DNA of 64,000 bases from Saururus chinensis. Taxonomy: Eukaryota > Streptophyta > Magnoliopsida > Piperales > Saururaceae. The first letter of the stretch is position 1. Each line of letters begins with the position of its first letter. The position numbers and the translations under genes are program-made. Below, in pieces: positions 31,101-45,452 of the stretch. Location: NCBI GenBank assembly GCA_035235625.1, contig CP141148.1, forward strand, positions 16,617,057 through 16,681,056, read 5' to 3'. The notes beneath the pieces were generated by a model. The model made no database searches. It was not told the DNA's origin and worked only from the letters and a program-made list of their open reading frames with translations.

Positions 31101-34100
31101 TCGCTTAACTTGATTTAAAATAATGCACCAAAGCTCATCACGAATATATATTTAATTGTTATAAATAACTATGTATTCATTTGCTAAATTTGAAAGAATG
31201 AATCAAATGTACTAAACGATTAACCAATCGGCCCACTTTTTGTCATGTTCTATCATTTCGATTAAAATCGAAGTAAGTTAAGAATGTGCACAAATTATTA
31301 TATCATTTAGAGTTTAAAGAGATCTCTCATTCAATCGTTATGTTCGTATTAACGAATCCAATTTATAAAGTGATTTTACAATTTGACCATTCTTTATTCA
31401 CTTATATATTTTCATTCACTTAATTAGTAAACAAAGCACCATAGCTCGTCACGAATGTATATTCAATTATTTTAAATAAAAAACTTACTCATTCGCTAAT
31501 TTTGAAATAATGAAACAAACATATTTAACAACCAGCCAATTTGACAACTTTTGGCCAAGTTATATCATTTTAATCAATTAAAACCGAAGTAAGTTAAAAA
31601 TATTCACAAATTGGTATATTGCTTAAAGTTTGAAGAGACTTGTCATTATTTGTTACATTCATAATAATGAATATAATTAACAAAGTGATTTTACAATTTA
31701 ACCTTTCTTCCTTAACTTATATGATTTCGTTCGCTTTACTAGATTTAGAACAAAGCAACAAAGCTCGACACTAATATATATTTTAATTATTTTAAATAAA
31801 TACATACTCATTCGCTACATTCAAAAGAAGGAATTAAACATGTTAAACGATGAACCAATCCTTTTTGGTCAAGTTATATCCCTCTTATTGATTAAAACTG
31901 AAGTAAGTTAAAAATGTGCACAAATTATTATTATATCATTTAAAGTTTAATGACACCTCCCATTTATTCAAATTAACAAAGAGATTCAATAATTCGACCG
32001 TTCTTCCTTAACTTTTGTAATTTAATTTACTTAACTTTAATTACAACAAAACACTAAAGCTCATCACAAATGTATATTTAATATTTTTAAATAACTACAA
32101 ACTCATTTGCTAAGTTCGAAATAAAAAATCCAATATACTAAACAACGAACCAATCGGACCACTTTTAGTTAAGTTATATCCTTCTAATCAATTAAAACTG
32201 AAGTTAGTAAAGTATGTACACAAATCATTATATCGCTTATAGTTTATAAATACCTCTCATTCATTCGTTACGTTTGTAATAACGAATCAAATTAATAAAT
32301 CAATTCCAAAATTTTACCGTTCTTCATTAACTTATATAATTTTATTCTCTTAACTTAATTTATAAGAAAGAACCAAAGCTCGTCACCAATGTATATTTAA
32401 TTACTTTAAATAAAAATATACTCATTTACTAAGTTCGAAAGAGTGAATCAAACGTACTAAATAACGAACAAGGCACAAAAGCTAGTCATAAATGTGTATT
32501 TAATTGTTTTAATCAATATATACTCATTTAGTAAGTTCAAAAAAGTAATTCAAATGTACTAAACAACGAACTAATCGGACCCCATTTGGTCAAGTTATAT
32601 CCTTTTGATCGATTAAAACCAAAGTAAGTAAAGAATATTCACAAATTGTTATATTGTTTAAAGTTTAAAGAAAAAGCTATTTAATTGTTACATTCGTAAT
32701 AACAAATTAAATTGACAAAGTTATTCAATAATTTGACCGTTCTTCCTTAACTTATATAATTTCATCCGTTTAACTAGATTTAGAATAAAGCACCAAAGCT
32801 ATTCATGAATATATATATTTGATTATTTTAAATTAATACGTACTCATTTGCTAAGTTTAAAAGAATAAATCAAACATACTAAACGATGAACCTATCAGAC
32901 CCATTTTTTTCCAGTTATATAGTTTTGATCGATTAAAACCGAAGTAAGTTAAGAATGTGCACGAATTGTTATTTCATTTAAAGTTTAAAGAGACCTCCCA
33001 TTCAAAGGTACTAAACAGCGAACTAATTGGACCCCTTTGGTTAAGTTATATCCTTTTGATCAATTAAAACCGAAGTAAAGAATGTGCACAAATCGTTATA
33101 TCATTTATTATTTAAATAGACCTCCCATACATTTGCTATGTTCGTAACAACAAATCAAATTGACATAATGATTTCGCAATTTGACTGTTCTTTCTTAACT
33201 TATATAATTTCATTGACTTAAAGCACCAAAGCTCACCACGAATGTATATTTACTTATTTTAAATGAATACGTACTCATTTGCAAAGTTCAAAAGAATAAA
33301 TTAAACATACTAAATGACGAGACAATCAGACCCTTTTTTCTCAAGTTATATCATTTTGATCAATTAAAACTAAGTAAGTTAAAGAATGTGCACAAATTGT
33401 TATATTATTTAAAGTTTAAAGACCTCCCCTTCATTTGCTACATTCGTAATAACAAATCAAATTGACAAAGTTATTCAACAATTTGACTGTTCTTCCTTAG
33501 TTTATATGTTTTTATTTACTTTACTATATTTAGAGCGAAGTACTTTAGCTTATCATGAATTTATATTTAATTATTTTAAATAAATATGTCCGCATTTGTT
33601 GAGATTGAAAAAATAATTTAATCATACGAAACAACAAACCAATCGGACCACTTTCGGCAAAGTTATATCAGTTTATTTGACTAAAATCGAAGTAAGTTAA
33701 GAATGTGCACAAATTGTTATATCGTTCAAAGTTTAAAAAGACCTCCCATTCATGTAATAAAGAATCAAAGTGATAGTGATTTTACAATTTGACAAATCTT
33801 CCTTAGCGTATATGATTTTATTCACTTAACTAGATTTAGAACAAAGCACTAAAGCTCTTTACAAAAGTATATTTAATTGTTTTAAAAAATATGTATTCAT
33901 TTGCTAAGTTGAAAAGATTGAATCAAGCATAGTAAACGACGAACCAATCATACCCCTTTTCGTTAAGTTATATCCTTTTGATCGATTAAAACCGAAGTAA
34001 GTTAAGAATGTATACAAATTGTTATATCGTTTAAAGTTTAAAGAGACCTCCTATTCATTAGTTACATTTGTAATAAAAAGTCAAATTAACAAAGTTATTC

Positions 34101-35789
34101 CACAATTTGACTATTCTTCCTTTATTTATAAGATTTTATTTGCTTAACTAAATTTAAAACAAAGCTCACGAATGTATATTTAATTATTTAAAAAGAATAC
34201 GTACCATTTCCTAAGTTAAAAATGAATCAAGTATACTAAATGACAAACCAATCAAACCCCTTTTGGTCAAGCTATATCTTTTCGATTGAATAAAACTGAA
34301 GTAAGTTAATAATGCGTACAAACCGTTATATCATTTTATGTTTAAAGAGACTTATCCTTCATTTGCTACATTCGTAATAATTTATATAATTTCATTCGCA
34401 TTACTAGATTTAGAAAAAAAATACTAAAGCTCATAAAAAATGTAAAATTAATTATTTTAAATAACTATATAGTCATTTTCTATTTTCAAAAGAATGAATC
34501 AAACGTACTAAACAACAGACTAATCGGACAACTTTTGGTTAAGTTATATTATTTTAATCGATTATAACCGAATTAAGTTTAAAATGTATATAAATTATTA
34601 TATCGTTTAAAGTTTAAAGAGACATCCCTTTAATTGACTACATTCGTATTAATGAATAAAATTCAAAAAGTGATACAACAATTTAACTATTTTTTAATTT
34701 ATATGATTTAATTCGCATAACTAGATTTAGAACAAAACACTGATCGTCATGAATATATATTTAATTATTTTAAATAACTATATTGTCCTTTACTATGTTC
34801 GAAAGAATGAATTAAACGTACTAAACAACGAACTAATTGGACCCCTTTTGGTCAATTTAAATCCTTTTGATCATTAAAAACCGAAGTTAAAAATCTGCAA
34901 AAATCGTTATATCGTTTAAATTTTATAGAGTCTTCCCATTCATTTTTCACATTTGTAATAACGAATCAAATGGACAACATAATTATACAATTTGACCATT
35001 CTTTATAAGCTTATATGACTTCATTCACTTAACTAAATTTATAACAAAGTACTAATGCATGTCACAAATATATATTTAATTATTTTAAATTTGTACGTAC
35101 ACATTTTCTAAGTTCGAAAGAATGAATCAAATGTGTTAAATGTTGAACTGATTGGATTTCTTTTGGTCAAGTTATATCCTTTTGATCGATTAAAACTAAA
35201 TAAAGTTAAGAATGTGCACAAATTATTATATCGTTAAAAGTTTAAAGAGATCTCCCATTATTTTGTTACATTCGTAATAAGGAATCAAATTAACAAAGCA
35301 ATTCTACAATTTGACCGTTCTTCCTTAACTTATATGATTTTATTCACTTTACTTCATTTATAACAAAGCACTAAAGCTCGTCACGAATGTATATTTAATT
35401 ATTTTAAATAACTATGTACTCATTTGCTACGTTTGAAAGAATGAATCAAACGTAGTAAACAACGTACCAATCGGACCACTTTTTGTTCAAGTTATATCCT
35501 TTTAATCGATTAAACCCGAAGTAAGTTAGGAATGTGCACAAATTGTTATATCACTTATAGTTTGAAGAGGCCTCCCATTAATTCGTTATGTTCATAATAA
35601 CAAATCAAATTAACAAAGTGATTCCACAATTCTACTGTTCTTCATTAACTTATATAATTTCTTTCCCTTAACAAAGCACCAAAGCTCGTCATGAATATAT
35701 TTTTAATTTTTTTCAATAAAACATATTCATTTGTTAAGTTTAAAAGAATGATTCAAACATTCTAAACAACGAACCAATTGGATGAAGTG

Positions 35790-38035
35790 TATCACAACCT
35801 GGATTTTTAAAAGACTTTTCAAAATAGCATGAACGGTAGTCACGAGAAATTTTTTTTATCTTTTCTTCTTAAATACAAAACAAACCATTCAATTAAATAT
35901 CCAGGTCATTCGATCAAATCATATGATATTATTACACATCTCAAAATTCAATAAGAACAGCTCATCCATCTAAGTACAAAGTCTATCATCTGTCTGAACA
36001 TAAATAACAAGTTGACTCTCACGCTAAAGATATACTTACGTATCGGAGTTGGAGACACAAAAAACTTCATCTTGTGCTCGCCTCCTGGTCTCACTTGTCA
36101 TCACGTGGAGAATCTGGAACCAACCAAACCACCCGCCTTCAGGAGAAGAGCTTCCAAAGGACAAAAGGTTTTATTAATATTTTTTGGATCAAGCCAACAT
36201 CACCTAATGTTAGTTGCCTATGTACTCATCGGACAATATCTCTACTGTTTCAACATTATAATGAAACAGATTAGAGCTGAGATGAACAACTCAAGTCAGC
36301 TATCTAACATGACAAATTTAGGCTAATACAACCATCAACGTTCAACCTAAGGTATATCACAATCAAGGCTGAAATTCAGGGACTTAATAAGTATAAATAC
36401 ATCATGAACTAAGGCTCAAAGATCAGGGATTTAATAAGCAAGATTACAACCTAAATCAAGCTGAGAATCAAGTATAGATAGCCAATAAAACAACCTAAAC
36501 TAGGGCTAAAATTCAGGTATTCTCTCAATTTGGTATTAATTTAGCCAAAGTAGAGCCTAAAACAAGGTTGTAATTTAAGGATTTAAATAGGCAAAAGTAT
36601 AGCCTTAAACTATGCTGCAAATCAGGGATCTAAATAAACAAAGTAGAGCCTAAACCAAAGCTATTCACCCATCAATTAATCTTTCAATAATCTCAAGCTA
36701 GTGATAAGTTACTATCACAACATCAATAACAAATATCGAAACAATGAACAACATAAACAATCAGAAGAACCACATAAGTCCCAATACATAATATCAATAA
36801 TTAAATTCAATAATGATATTATAATTGTTTGAGCAGTCATGCCCTAACCCTCTTTGGGTTAACTTATTAAATCTTTATGAAAACTAGTCATAATGCACCT
36901 AAGGGCATTAAAGTAATTATCTAACATTGGATAGGGTCCTCTCTGCTCTTGCGTAAGTCTTTATCCTCTCAAAAGATTTCAGTATCACATTGGCCCATTA
37001 ATAACATCCACGCATAAGGGTCTTTTTGTTCAGGGCTTCTCTAAACCCTAATGGGTCCAAAAACTAATCTCAGGGTTACACCTTGAAGTTCTGAACACAA
37101 GGTAATCTTCTTGCCATTTAATGAGGTCGTAAACCCCTTGAATTGACCCCGGTTCGATTAACCATCTTACTTTAACCCTAGGGATAAAATAGTCAATTAT
37201 CTATTTGTTAGGATTTTTCCCTAGCTTATATGACTTGGTTAAAAATTTAGGATACATATTAAAATATTATTGGGATTTTTATCAATTTTTAAATCCACTC
37301 ACTAACCCCTGAACCTAAGCCCCTAAGTTTGGTCAACAATAATTATTCTATGATTTAACTCGTAAGGGAATAATAATTTGCGTACATTTTGGAATCACTT
37401 TGTAACGTTCGGGATATTTCTAAATTCCTGATGTCGACCACGTGGAAATTAAGATATTAAACCCCTTTCTCATGAGAATAACTTGATTATCAGTTGGGAT
37501 TAGTGGCTGGAACTTAAATGAATGGAAAGTAGATAGAAAAAGCTTTGAAATGCCACCAAGAATGTGCAAATCAAAGTCCGGATGTGGGAGATACGACTGT
37601 TTGAAGTTAAACATATTGCATAGGGCCCGTTTACCCGATTTTAACGTGTAATTGGGCCGTTTAAATCATTTTGCGGGCCCAATTAATTAGAACTCCGAAT
37701 AAATTTTTAGTGACCCAATTAAGTGGCCTAAGTGAGGAGGTTTGGCCCAACTTCTAAGGGGATTAGGAACCCTAATCTCCATGCCTATAAATAGGCCAAT
37801 TAAAGCTAATAGAGGGGGATTAACTCTAACCGTTAAGGGAGAAAAGAGGAAATGGGGGAAGGAGGGGAAGAAGCCACAATTGAAGGAAAAAAAAACAAGC
37901 AGCTTAGAAAAGATATGGTGGCCTAGAAGTTCGAGCAGATCGTGAATGATTTGAAGATGTTCATGCCAAAACGAAAACCTAGCCTGATCGAGAGGGTGAA
38001 AATTGGCTTCAATCACTTTAAGAATAAATTCGTAA
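35790..38035 (-). mobile_element. Element X2: rearranged second copy of the X solo LTR
   Basis: 35,790 to about 37,387 matches X1 (9,095-9,294 joined to 14,528-16,460) in the same minus orientation, starting tatcacaacctgg. About 37,388-38,035 is the other end of the same LTR in the opposite orientation: at 37,401 it begins tgtaacgttcggg, the X LTR start, and continues through a TATA-like cctataaatagg near 37,785. Just before 37,401 lies ggaatcactt, which is satellite in inverted orientation. Its cactt is the complement of the aagtg that precedes the element at 35,785-35,789. The simplest reading is that the half of the LTR nearest its start, plus a few flanking satellite bases, was inverted after insertion. 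No coding domain; frames at 36,012-36,326 and 37,687-38,016 are not recognisable. Confidence 0.72.
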
Positions 38036-41000
38036 AAATTCGTAAAAATAAATTGAATGCACTAAACTACACTTATGGTTTAAAAACACCTCCTATCATT
38101 TGTTACATTCGTAATTATGAATTAAATAGATAAAGCGATGCCACAATTTAACCGTTCTTTTATAACTTATGTGATTTTATTCGCTTATCTACTTTTAGAA
38201 CAAAACACCCAAGCTCGTCACGAATATATATTTGGGTATTTTTAAAAATTATGTACTAATTTACTAAGTTCATAACAATTAATCAAATGTACTAAATGAC
38301 GAACTAATTGGACCACTTTTGGCTAAGATAGAAGTTCGTTAAGAATGTGTATAAAATCATTATATTATTTAAAGTTTTAAAAGGCCTCCAAATTATTTTT
38401 TATGTTCGTAATTACAAATCAAATTGAGAATGCTATGGCATAATTTATCCATTCTTTCTTAACTTATGTGATTTTGTTCATTTATCTAGTTTTCGAACAA
38501 AGCACTCAACTAGACAAGAATGTATATAAAGTCTTTTTAAAGAAATATGTACCTATTTACTAAGTTCATAAGACCACTTTTTGGTTAATTATTTCCTTTT
38601 AATCGACTAAAACTGAAGTTTATTAAGATTGTGACCAAATTGTTATTTTGTTTAAAGTTTAAAAATACCTCTCAATCATTTGTTACTTTCAAAATTACGA
38701 ATCAAATAGAGAAAGAGATGCTACAATTTGATTTTCTTCCTTAACTTATGTGAGTTTATTTGCTTAACTTGTTTTAGAACAAAACAACTAAGCTCGTCAA
38801 GAATGTATATTTGGCTATTTTAGTGAAATACGTACTCATTTGCTAAGTTCATAAGAACAATCCAACACTCTAAATGACAAACCAATCGGATAACTTTTGA
38901 TCTAGTTATATCATTTTAACCTATTAAAATCAAAGTTCATTAAGAATGTGCACAAATCGTTATATCATTTAAAGTTTTAAAGACCTCATAATCATTTGTT
39001 ACTTTCAAAATTACGAATCAAATAGAGAAAGAGATGCTACAATTTGATTGTTCTTCCTTAACTTATGTGATTTTGATTGCTTAATTAGTTTTAGAACAAA
39101 GCACCTAAGCCAGTCACAAATATATATAAAGTCTTTTTAAAGAAATACCTACCCATTTACTAAGTTCGTAAGAACGAATCAAATGCACAAAATGACAAAC
39201 CAATCAGACCACTTTTTGTTTAATTATTTCCTTTTGATCGATTAAAACCAAAGTTCGTAAAGATTGTGCTCAAATTATTATATCATTTGAAGTTTAAAAA
39301 GACTTTGACAATCATTTGTCACATTCTTAATTACGAACCAAACAGTGAAAGCGATGCCACAATTTGACAATTTTTCCTTAACTTATTTAATTTTATTCGC
39401 TTAAATCATTATATTATTTAACATTTAAAAAGGCCTCATAATCATTTTTTATGCTCGTAATTACTAATAAAATGGAGAAAGTGATGCCACAATTTGCCCA
39501 TTCTTCACTAACTTATGTGATTTTATTCACTTAACTAGTTTTAGAACAAAGCACCCAAGCTAGTCACGATGTATATTTAGTTCATTTAAAGAAATAGTAC
39601 TCATTTTCTAAGTTCGTAAGAACAAATCAAATGCATAAAATGACGAATAAATCGGACCAATTTTGGTCAAGTTATTTCCTTTTATTTGAATAAAACTAAT
39701 GTTCATTAAGAATGTTCACAAATCATTATATTATTTAAAATTTAAAAAGACCTTCGAATGATTTGTTATATTTGTAATTACAAATTAGATGGAAAAACGA
39801 TGTCATAATTTGATTGTTCTTTCTTAACATATGTGATTTTATTCGCTTCACTAGTTTTAGAGCTAAGCACCCAAGCTTGCTATGAAAGTATTTTAGTTTC
39901 TTTAAAAAAATACTTATTTACTAAGTTCGTAAGAATAAATTAAATGCACTAAATGACAAACCAATCAAACTACTTTTTATCTAGTCTATTTCTTTTAATT
40001 GATGAAAACCAAAGTATGTTTAAAATGTGCCTAAATTGTTATCCCGTTTAAAGTTTTGAAAGACCTCTAAATCACTCGTTATGTTCGTAATTATGAATAA
40101 AATGAAAAAAACGATGCGACAATTTGACCGTTCTTCCTTTACTTCCTTAACTAGTTTTAGAATGAAGTACAAAAGATAGTCACGAATATATATTTAGTTT
40201 CTTTAAAGAATTTGTACTCATTTACTAAGTTCGTAAGAACGAATCAAACGCACAAAACGACGAAACAATCAGACAACGTTTTGTCTAGTTATTTCCTTTT
40301 AATCGATTAAAACTGAAGTTCATTAAGAATGTGTACAAATTATTATATCGTTTAAAGATTAAAAAGTCCTCATCATTTGTTACGTTGGAAATTATGAATC
40401 AAATGGAGAAATCGATGCCATAATTTGACCGTTCTTCTATAACTTATGTGATTTTATTTGCTTAGCTAGGTTTAGAACAAAACACTGAAGCTCGTCACGA
40501 ATATATAGTTAGTTATTTTTTTAATAATATGTACTCATTTACGAATTTTGTTACAACGAATCAAATAGACAAAATGACGAACTAATCGAACTACTTTTGG
40601 TAAAGTTATATCCTTTTAATTAATTAAAACCAAAGTTCATTAAGAATGTGCACAAATTGTTATATCGCTTAAGGTTTTAAAAGACATCCCAATTATTTGT
40701 TAGGTTCGTAATTATGAATTAAATGGAGAAAGCTATGTAACAATTTGACCATTCTTCCTTAACTTATATTATTTTATTTGCTTAACTAGTTTTAGAAAAA
40801 AAGCAACAAAGCTCTCCACAAATGTATATTTTGTTCTTTTAAATAAATACGTACTCATTTACTATATTCGTAAGAATGAATCAAATGCACTAAACGATGA
40901 ACCAATTGGACCACTTTCAGTCTAGTTATATCCATCTAATCAATTAAAACCAAAGTTCATTAAAAATGTGCATAAATCATTATATTTATGAAAGCAACCT

Positions 41001-44000
41001 AGCGGTGTCACGAATGTATATTTAGTTGTTTTAAATAAATACATACTCATTTACTATGTTCGTAAGAAGGAATCAAATGCACAAAATGACAAATCAATCG
41101 GACCACTTTGGTTCTAGTTATTTCCTTTTAATTGGTTATAACCGAAGTTCGTTAAGAATGTGTACAAATCGTTATATCATTTAAAGTTTTGAAAGACCTC
41201 TTTATCATTTGTTACATTCGTAATTATGAATCAAATGGATAAAGAAATTCAACAATTTGACCGTTCTTCCTGAACTTAAGTGATTTTATTTGCTTAACTA
41301 GTTTTAGAATAAAGCAACTAAGCTCGTCACGAATGTATATTTAGTTCTATTTAATAAATACATGCTCATTTACTAAGTTTGTAAGAACGAATCAAATGTA
41401 CTAAATGACGACGAACCAATCGGACCACTTTTCGTCTAGTTATATCATTTTAATCAATTATAACCAAAGTTTGCTAGGAATGCACACAAATCTTTATATC
41501 GTTTAAAGTTTAGAAGAAAGTCCTAATCATTTATAACGTTCGTAATTACGAATCAAATGGAGAAAGCAATGCCACAATTTAACTGTTCTTCTTTAACTTA
41601 TGTAATTTTATTCTCTTAACTAGTTTTAGAACAAAGCACCCAAATTAGTTAAGAATGTTTGTTTAGTTTTTTTGAAGAAATAAGTACCCATTTACTAAGT
41701 TCGTAAGAACGAATCAAACATACAAAATGACGAACCAATTGGTCCACTTTTTGTTTAATTTTTTCCTTTTAATCAACTAAAATTGAAGTTATTTAAGATT
41801 GTGACCAAATCGTTATATCGTTTAAAGTTTAAAAATGCCTTTCAATCATTTCTTACCATTTTTAATTACGAATCAATGGTAAAAGCGATGCTAGAATTTG
41901 ACCATTCTTCCTTAACTTATGTAAGTTTATTCGCTTAACTTGTTTTAGAACAAAGCAACTAAGCTCGTCAAGAATGTATATTTGGCTATTTTAGTTAAAT
42001 ACGTACTCATTTGCTAAGTTCATAAGAACAAATCTAACACTCTAAATGACAAACCAATCGAATAACTTTTGATCTAGTTATATCATTTTAACCTATTAAA
42101 ATCAAAGTTCATTAAGAATGTGCACAAATTATTATATCATTTAAAGTTTTAAAGACCTCATAATCATTTGTTATTTTCAAAATTATGAATCAAATAGAGA
42201 AAGAGATGCTACAATTTGATTATTCTTCCTTAACTTATGTGAGTTTATTCGCTTAACTTGTTTTAGAACAAAGCAACTAAGCTCGTCAAGAATGTATATT
42301 TGGCTATTTTAGTGAAATACGTACTCATTTGCTAAGTTCATAAGAACGAATCCAACACTCTAAATGACAAACCAATCGGATAACTTTTGATCTAGTTATA
42401 TCATTTTAACCTATTAAAATCAAAGTTTATTAAGAATGTGCACAAATTGTTATATCATTTAAAATTTTAAAGACCTTATAATCATTTGTTACTTTCAAAA
42501 TTACGAATCAAATAGAGAAAGAGATGCTACAATTTGATTGTTCTTCCTTAACTTATGTGATTTTGATCGCTTAATTAGTTTTAGAACAAAGCACCTAAGC
42601 CAGTCACAAATATGTATAAAGTCCTTTTAAAGAATACCTACCCATTTACTAAGTTCGTAAGAACGAATCAAATGCACAAAATGACAAACCAATCGGACTA
42701 CTTTTTGTTTAATTATTTCCTTTTTTAATAAATTAAAACCAAAGTTCGTAAAGATTGTGCACAAATCGTTATATCATTTGAAGTTTGAAAAGTCTTCACA
42801 ATCATTTGTCACATTCTTAATTACGAATCAAATGGTGAAAGCAATGCCACAATTTGACAATTCTTCCTTAACTTATGTGATTTTGTTTAAAAAGGCCTCG
42901 TAATTATTTTTTACGCTCGTAATTACTAATCAAATGGAGAAAGCGATGCCACATTTTGACCTTTCTTCACTAACTTATGTGATTTTATCCGCTTAACTAG
43001 TTTTAGAACAAAGCACCCAAGCTAGTCATGATGTATATTTAGTTCTTTTAAATAAATACGTACTTGTTTTCTAAGTTCGTAAGAACAAATCCAATGCACA
43101 AAACAATGAACAAATTGGACCGCTTTTGGTCAAGTTATTTTCTTTTAATTGAATAAAACTGATGTTCATTAAGAATGTTTACAAATCGTTATATCGTTTA
43201 AAGTTTAAAAAGTCCTTCAAAAATTACGAATTAGATGGAGAAAACAATGCCACAATTTAAATATTCTTTCTTAACATATGTGATTTTATTCTCTTAACTA
43301 GTTTTAGACCCAAGCACCCAAGTTCATTCTGAAAGTATTTTAGTTTTTTTAAAAAAATACTTATTTACTAAGTTCGTAAGAATAAATTAAACGCACTAAA
43401 CAACGAGACAATCAAACTACTTTTGGTCTAGTTTATTTCTTTTAATCGATGACAACTAAAGTATGCGTAGAATGTGCCTAAATTGTTATCCCGTTTAAAG
43501 TTTTGAAAGACCTCCAGATCATTCGTTATGTTCGTAATTATGAATAAAATAGAAAAAGAGATGCAACAATTTGACCGTTCTTCCTTTATTTACATGATTT
43601 TATTCGCTTAACTAGTTTTAGAATGAAGTACACAAATGTATATTTAGTTTCTTTAAAAAAATTTGTACCCATTTACTAAATTCATAAAAACGAATCAAAC
43701 GCACAAAATGATGAACTAATCAGACCACTTTTTGTTTAATTATTTCTTTTTAATCGATTAAAACCAAAGTTAGTAAAGATTATGCACAAATCGTTATATC
43801 ATTTGAGGTTTAAAAAGACTTCACAATTATTTGTCACATTCTTAATTACGAACCAAATGGTGAAAGTGATGACATAATTTGACAATTCTTCCTTAACTTA
43901 TTTGATTTTATTCGCTTAGCTAGTTTTAGAACAAAGCAGTCAAGCTCGTCCTGAATATATAGTTAGTTATTTTTTAATAATATGTTACTTATTTACGAAG

Positions 44001-45452
44001 TCTGTTACAATGAATCAAATAGACAAAATGACAAACTAATCGAACCACTTTTGGTTAAGTTATATCCTTTTAATTAATTAAAATTAAAATTCATTAAGAA
44101 TGTACACAAATTGTTATATTGCTTAAAGTTTTAAAAAAAATCCCAATTATTTCTTAGGTTTGTAATTACGAATTAAATGGAGAAAGCTATGCAACAATTT
44201 GACTATTTTTCCTTAACTTATATTATTTTATTTGCTTAACTAGTTTTAGAAAAAATGCAACAAAGCTCGCCACGAATGTATATTTTATTCTTTTAATTAA
44301 ATAAATACGTACTCAGTTACTATGTTCATAAGAATGAATCAAATGCACTAAACGACGAACCACTTAGACCACTTTCAGTCTAGTTATATCCATCTAATCA
44401 ATTAAAACCAAAGTTTGTTAAAAATATGCATAAATCATTATATCTATGAAAGCAACCTAGCTCGTCACGAATGTATATTTAGTTGTTTTAAATAAATACA
44501 TACTAATTTACTATGTTCGTAAGAATAAATCAAATGCACAAAATGACGAATCAATCAGACCACTTTTGGTCAAGTTATTTCTTTTTAATCGATTATAACC
44601 GAAGTTTATTAAGAATGTACACAAAATGTTATATCGTTTAAAGTTTTGAAAGACCTCCATATCATTTATTACGTTCGAAATTATGAATCAAATGGATAAA
44701 GCAATGCCACAAATTGACTGTTCTTCCTTAACTTAAGCGATTTTATTCGCTTAACTAGTTTTAGAACAAAACAACTAAGCTTGTCACGAATCTATATTTA
44801 CTTCTATTAAATAAATACATACTTATTTACTAAGTTTGTAAGAACGAATCAAATGTACTAAATAACAAGCCAATTGGACTTATGTGATATTATTTGTTTA
44901 ACTAGTTTATAACAAAGCATCCAACTTATAGTCAATAATGTTTGTTTAGTTTTTTAAAGAAATATCTACTCATTTACTAAGTTCGTAAGAATGAATTAAA
45001 CGTACTAAACCGAAGTTTGTTAGGAATGTGTAAAAATTGTTATATCATTTAAAGTTTAAAAAGTCTTCTTAATCAATTGCCACAAATTGAGAAAGCGATG
45101 CCACAATTTGACCGTTCTTCTAAAACTTTGTGATTTTATTTACTTAACTAGTTTTAGAACAAAGCACCCAAGCTAGTTATGAATGTATATTTAAATTTTT
45201 TAAGGAAATATGTACTCATTTACTATGTTTGTAAGAACGAATAAAATGTACAAAATAATGAACAAATTGCACCACTTTTGGTCAAGTTATTTTCTTTTCA
45301 TCAATTAAAACCAAATTTTGTTTAGAATGCACAAAAATTGTGAAATCGTTTAAAGTTGAAAAAGTTCTCCCAATCATTTTGTTATGTTCGTATTTATTAA
45401 TTAAATGGAGAAAGCGATGCCACAATTTGACAATTCTTTATTAATTTAACTA
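38036..45452 (+). repeat. Satellite array, subfamily B
   Basis: About 24 plus-oriented monomers of a distinct subfamily. Diagnostic differences from A are cgtaattacgaatcaaatgg (A: cgtaataacgaatcaaatt), gagaaagcgatgccacaatt (A: acaaagtgattccacaatt), 'cttatgtgattttatt' (A: 'cttatatgatttcatt'), aactagttttagaac (A: aactagatttagaac), 'gaagttcgttaagaat' (A: 'gaagtaagttaagaat') and a tatatttagtt start. Subfamily B starts immediately after X2 and ends at the orientation switch near 45,453. It contains a long-period higher-order repeat. No gene seen. Confidence 0.93.
38560..45050 (+). repeat. Higher-order repeat in subfamily B, period about 3.45 kb, two units
   Basis: Individually recognisable monomer variants return in the same order at nearly constant spacing. 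The 'tatatttggctattttagt' variant is at 38,810 and 42,295. The 'gaaagtattttag' variant is at 39,885 and 43,330. The 'atatatagttagttattttt' variant is at 40,500 and 43,960. The 'tatgaaagcaacctag' junction monomer is at 40,987 and 44,447. The 'aatgtttgtttagtttttt' variant is at 41,655 and 44,937. Offsets cluster at 3.44-3.48 kb and drop to 3.28 kb at the end. The second unit has one additional monomer copy (about 41,945-42,250 against 42,250-42,550). Confidence 0.85.

Larger units (their letters stand above)
25082..35789 (+). repeat. Satellite array, subfamily A, central block
   Basis: About 34 plus-oriented monomers of subfamily A without other insertions. Variant-specific words recur at long intervals: 'aaattgataatgcaattc' at about 26,605 and 31,050 (about 4.44 kb apart), 'actagacgac' at about 25,736, 29,043 and 30,283, and the 'taattatttcttac' variant at about 25,535 and 28,848 (about 3.3 kb apart). 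This indicates irregular higher-order structure. Open frames such as 26,213-26,398 and 27,490-27,684 are the same stretch of successive monomers and are not genes. The final five bases, aagtg, are the left flank of X2. Confidence 0.94.

Noticed and set aside
37742-37790. Telomere-like aaccctaa words as an interstitial telomere
   Set aside because: Only isolated single units occur, as in the X LTR promoter block; there is no tandem array.
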